NCBI GenBank assembly: GCA_031119595.1
Contig: JAVHXX010000294.1
Coordinates: 1 to 5,889 of the forward strand
Origin: Patulibacter sp.
GTDB lineage: Bacteria > Actinomycetota > Thermoleophilia > Solirubrobacterales > Solirubrobacteraceae
Reading direction: 5' to 3'
DNA length: 5,889 nucleotides
Shown: piece by piece, positions 5,783 through 5,889 of the stretch
How the letters are laid out: each line of letters begins with the position of its first letter
Numbering within the stretch: the stretch's first letter is position 1
Program-made: the position numbers and the translations under genes
The notes under the pieces: generated by a model
Told to the model about the DNA's origin: nothing
What the model saw: the letters and a program-made list of their open reading frames with translations, nothing else
The model's database searches: none

Positions 5783-5857
5783 GGGCCGCGGCCCGGTGGG
5801 GCCCACGTCCCTGCACCCCGGCCCCGCGGTCAGGGCCGGGTGGTGGGGGTCTCCCAC
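5783..5857. other. Cluster of GC-rich palindromes and hairpins in the right-hand intergenic region
   Basis: Three structures follow one another: a perfect 12-bp palindrome GGGCCGCGGCCC (5783-5794); an 8-bp stem CCCGGCCC (5817-5824) with GGGCCGGG (5833-5840) over an 8-nt loop; and a 5-bp stem GTGGG (5843-5847) with CCCAC (5853-5857). The middle one could end transcription of the PLP gene, but no T-run follows. Alternatively they form a structured leader for a gene to the right. In such GC-rich DNA short palindromes also arise by chance. Confidence 0.4.
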
Positions 5858-5874
5858 GCAACGACCGTTCGAGC

Positions 5875-5889
5875 GGAAGGCGCCACAAG
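5875..5889 (+). promoter_or_regulatory. Possible ribosome binding site for a gene starting beyond the right edge
   Basis: GGAAGG (5875-5880) is followed by 9 nt to the end of the window. A start codon right after the edge would be correctly spaced. No coding sequence is visible to confirm it. Confidence 0.25.

Noticed and set aside
5855..5886. tRNA T-arm-like TTCGAG
   Set aside because: The expected five-pair T stem and the G53-C61 pair do not form, and there is no acceptor or anticodon arm upstream.

Overview
The window is very GC-rich, and its coding frames have strongly G/C-biased third positions. A riboswitch at 3966-4088 matches the SAM-IV class, which is known essentially from Actinobacteria. 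Together these suggest a high-GC actinobacterium. The genus cannot be read from the sequence.

Layout. On the minus strand, 1343 to 1, lie a lipoprotein substrate-binding protein of the glycine betaine/choline (OpuAC/ProX) type and, overlapping it by 13 nt, the first 130 codons of its ProV/OpuAA-type ATPase, cut by the left edge. A short divergent intergenic region (1344-1482) separates them from a plus-strand pair: an IclR-family regulator (about 1483-2325) and a choline-sulfatase, betC (2322-3923), which overlap by 4 nt. These four genes look like a choline-O-sulfate / quaternary-amine uptake and hydrolysis locus. The transporter would import the osmolyte, BetC would split it into choline and sulfate, and the IclR protein would control both arms from the shared intergenic region. 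BetC's identity is clear; the transporter's substrate and the regulator's targets are inferred from context.

Right after betC comes a second, independently controlled unit. It has a good sigma70-type promoter (3930-3958), a SAM-IV riboswitch that starts almost at the predicted transcription start, a pair of mutually exclusive hairpins that could gate the ribosome binding site, and a 490-residue PLP-dependent class-V aminotransferase-fold protein of the cysteine desulfurase/SufS type (4129-5601). SAM control points to sulfur/methionine metabolism. Its position next to a sulfate-releasing enzyme gives a sulfur theme to the window, although the two units are not obviously one operon.

The last 288 nt (5602-5889) hold no convincing gene. 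They contain a 52-bp-period tandem repeat with two exact 45-bp copies and degenerate neighbours, then several GC-rich palindromes and hairpins, and at the very edge a possible ribosome binding site for a gene beyond the window.
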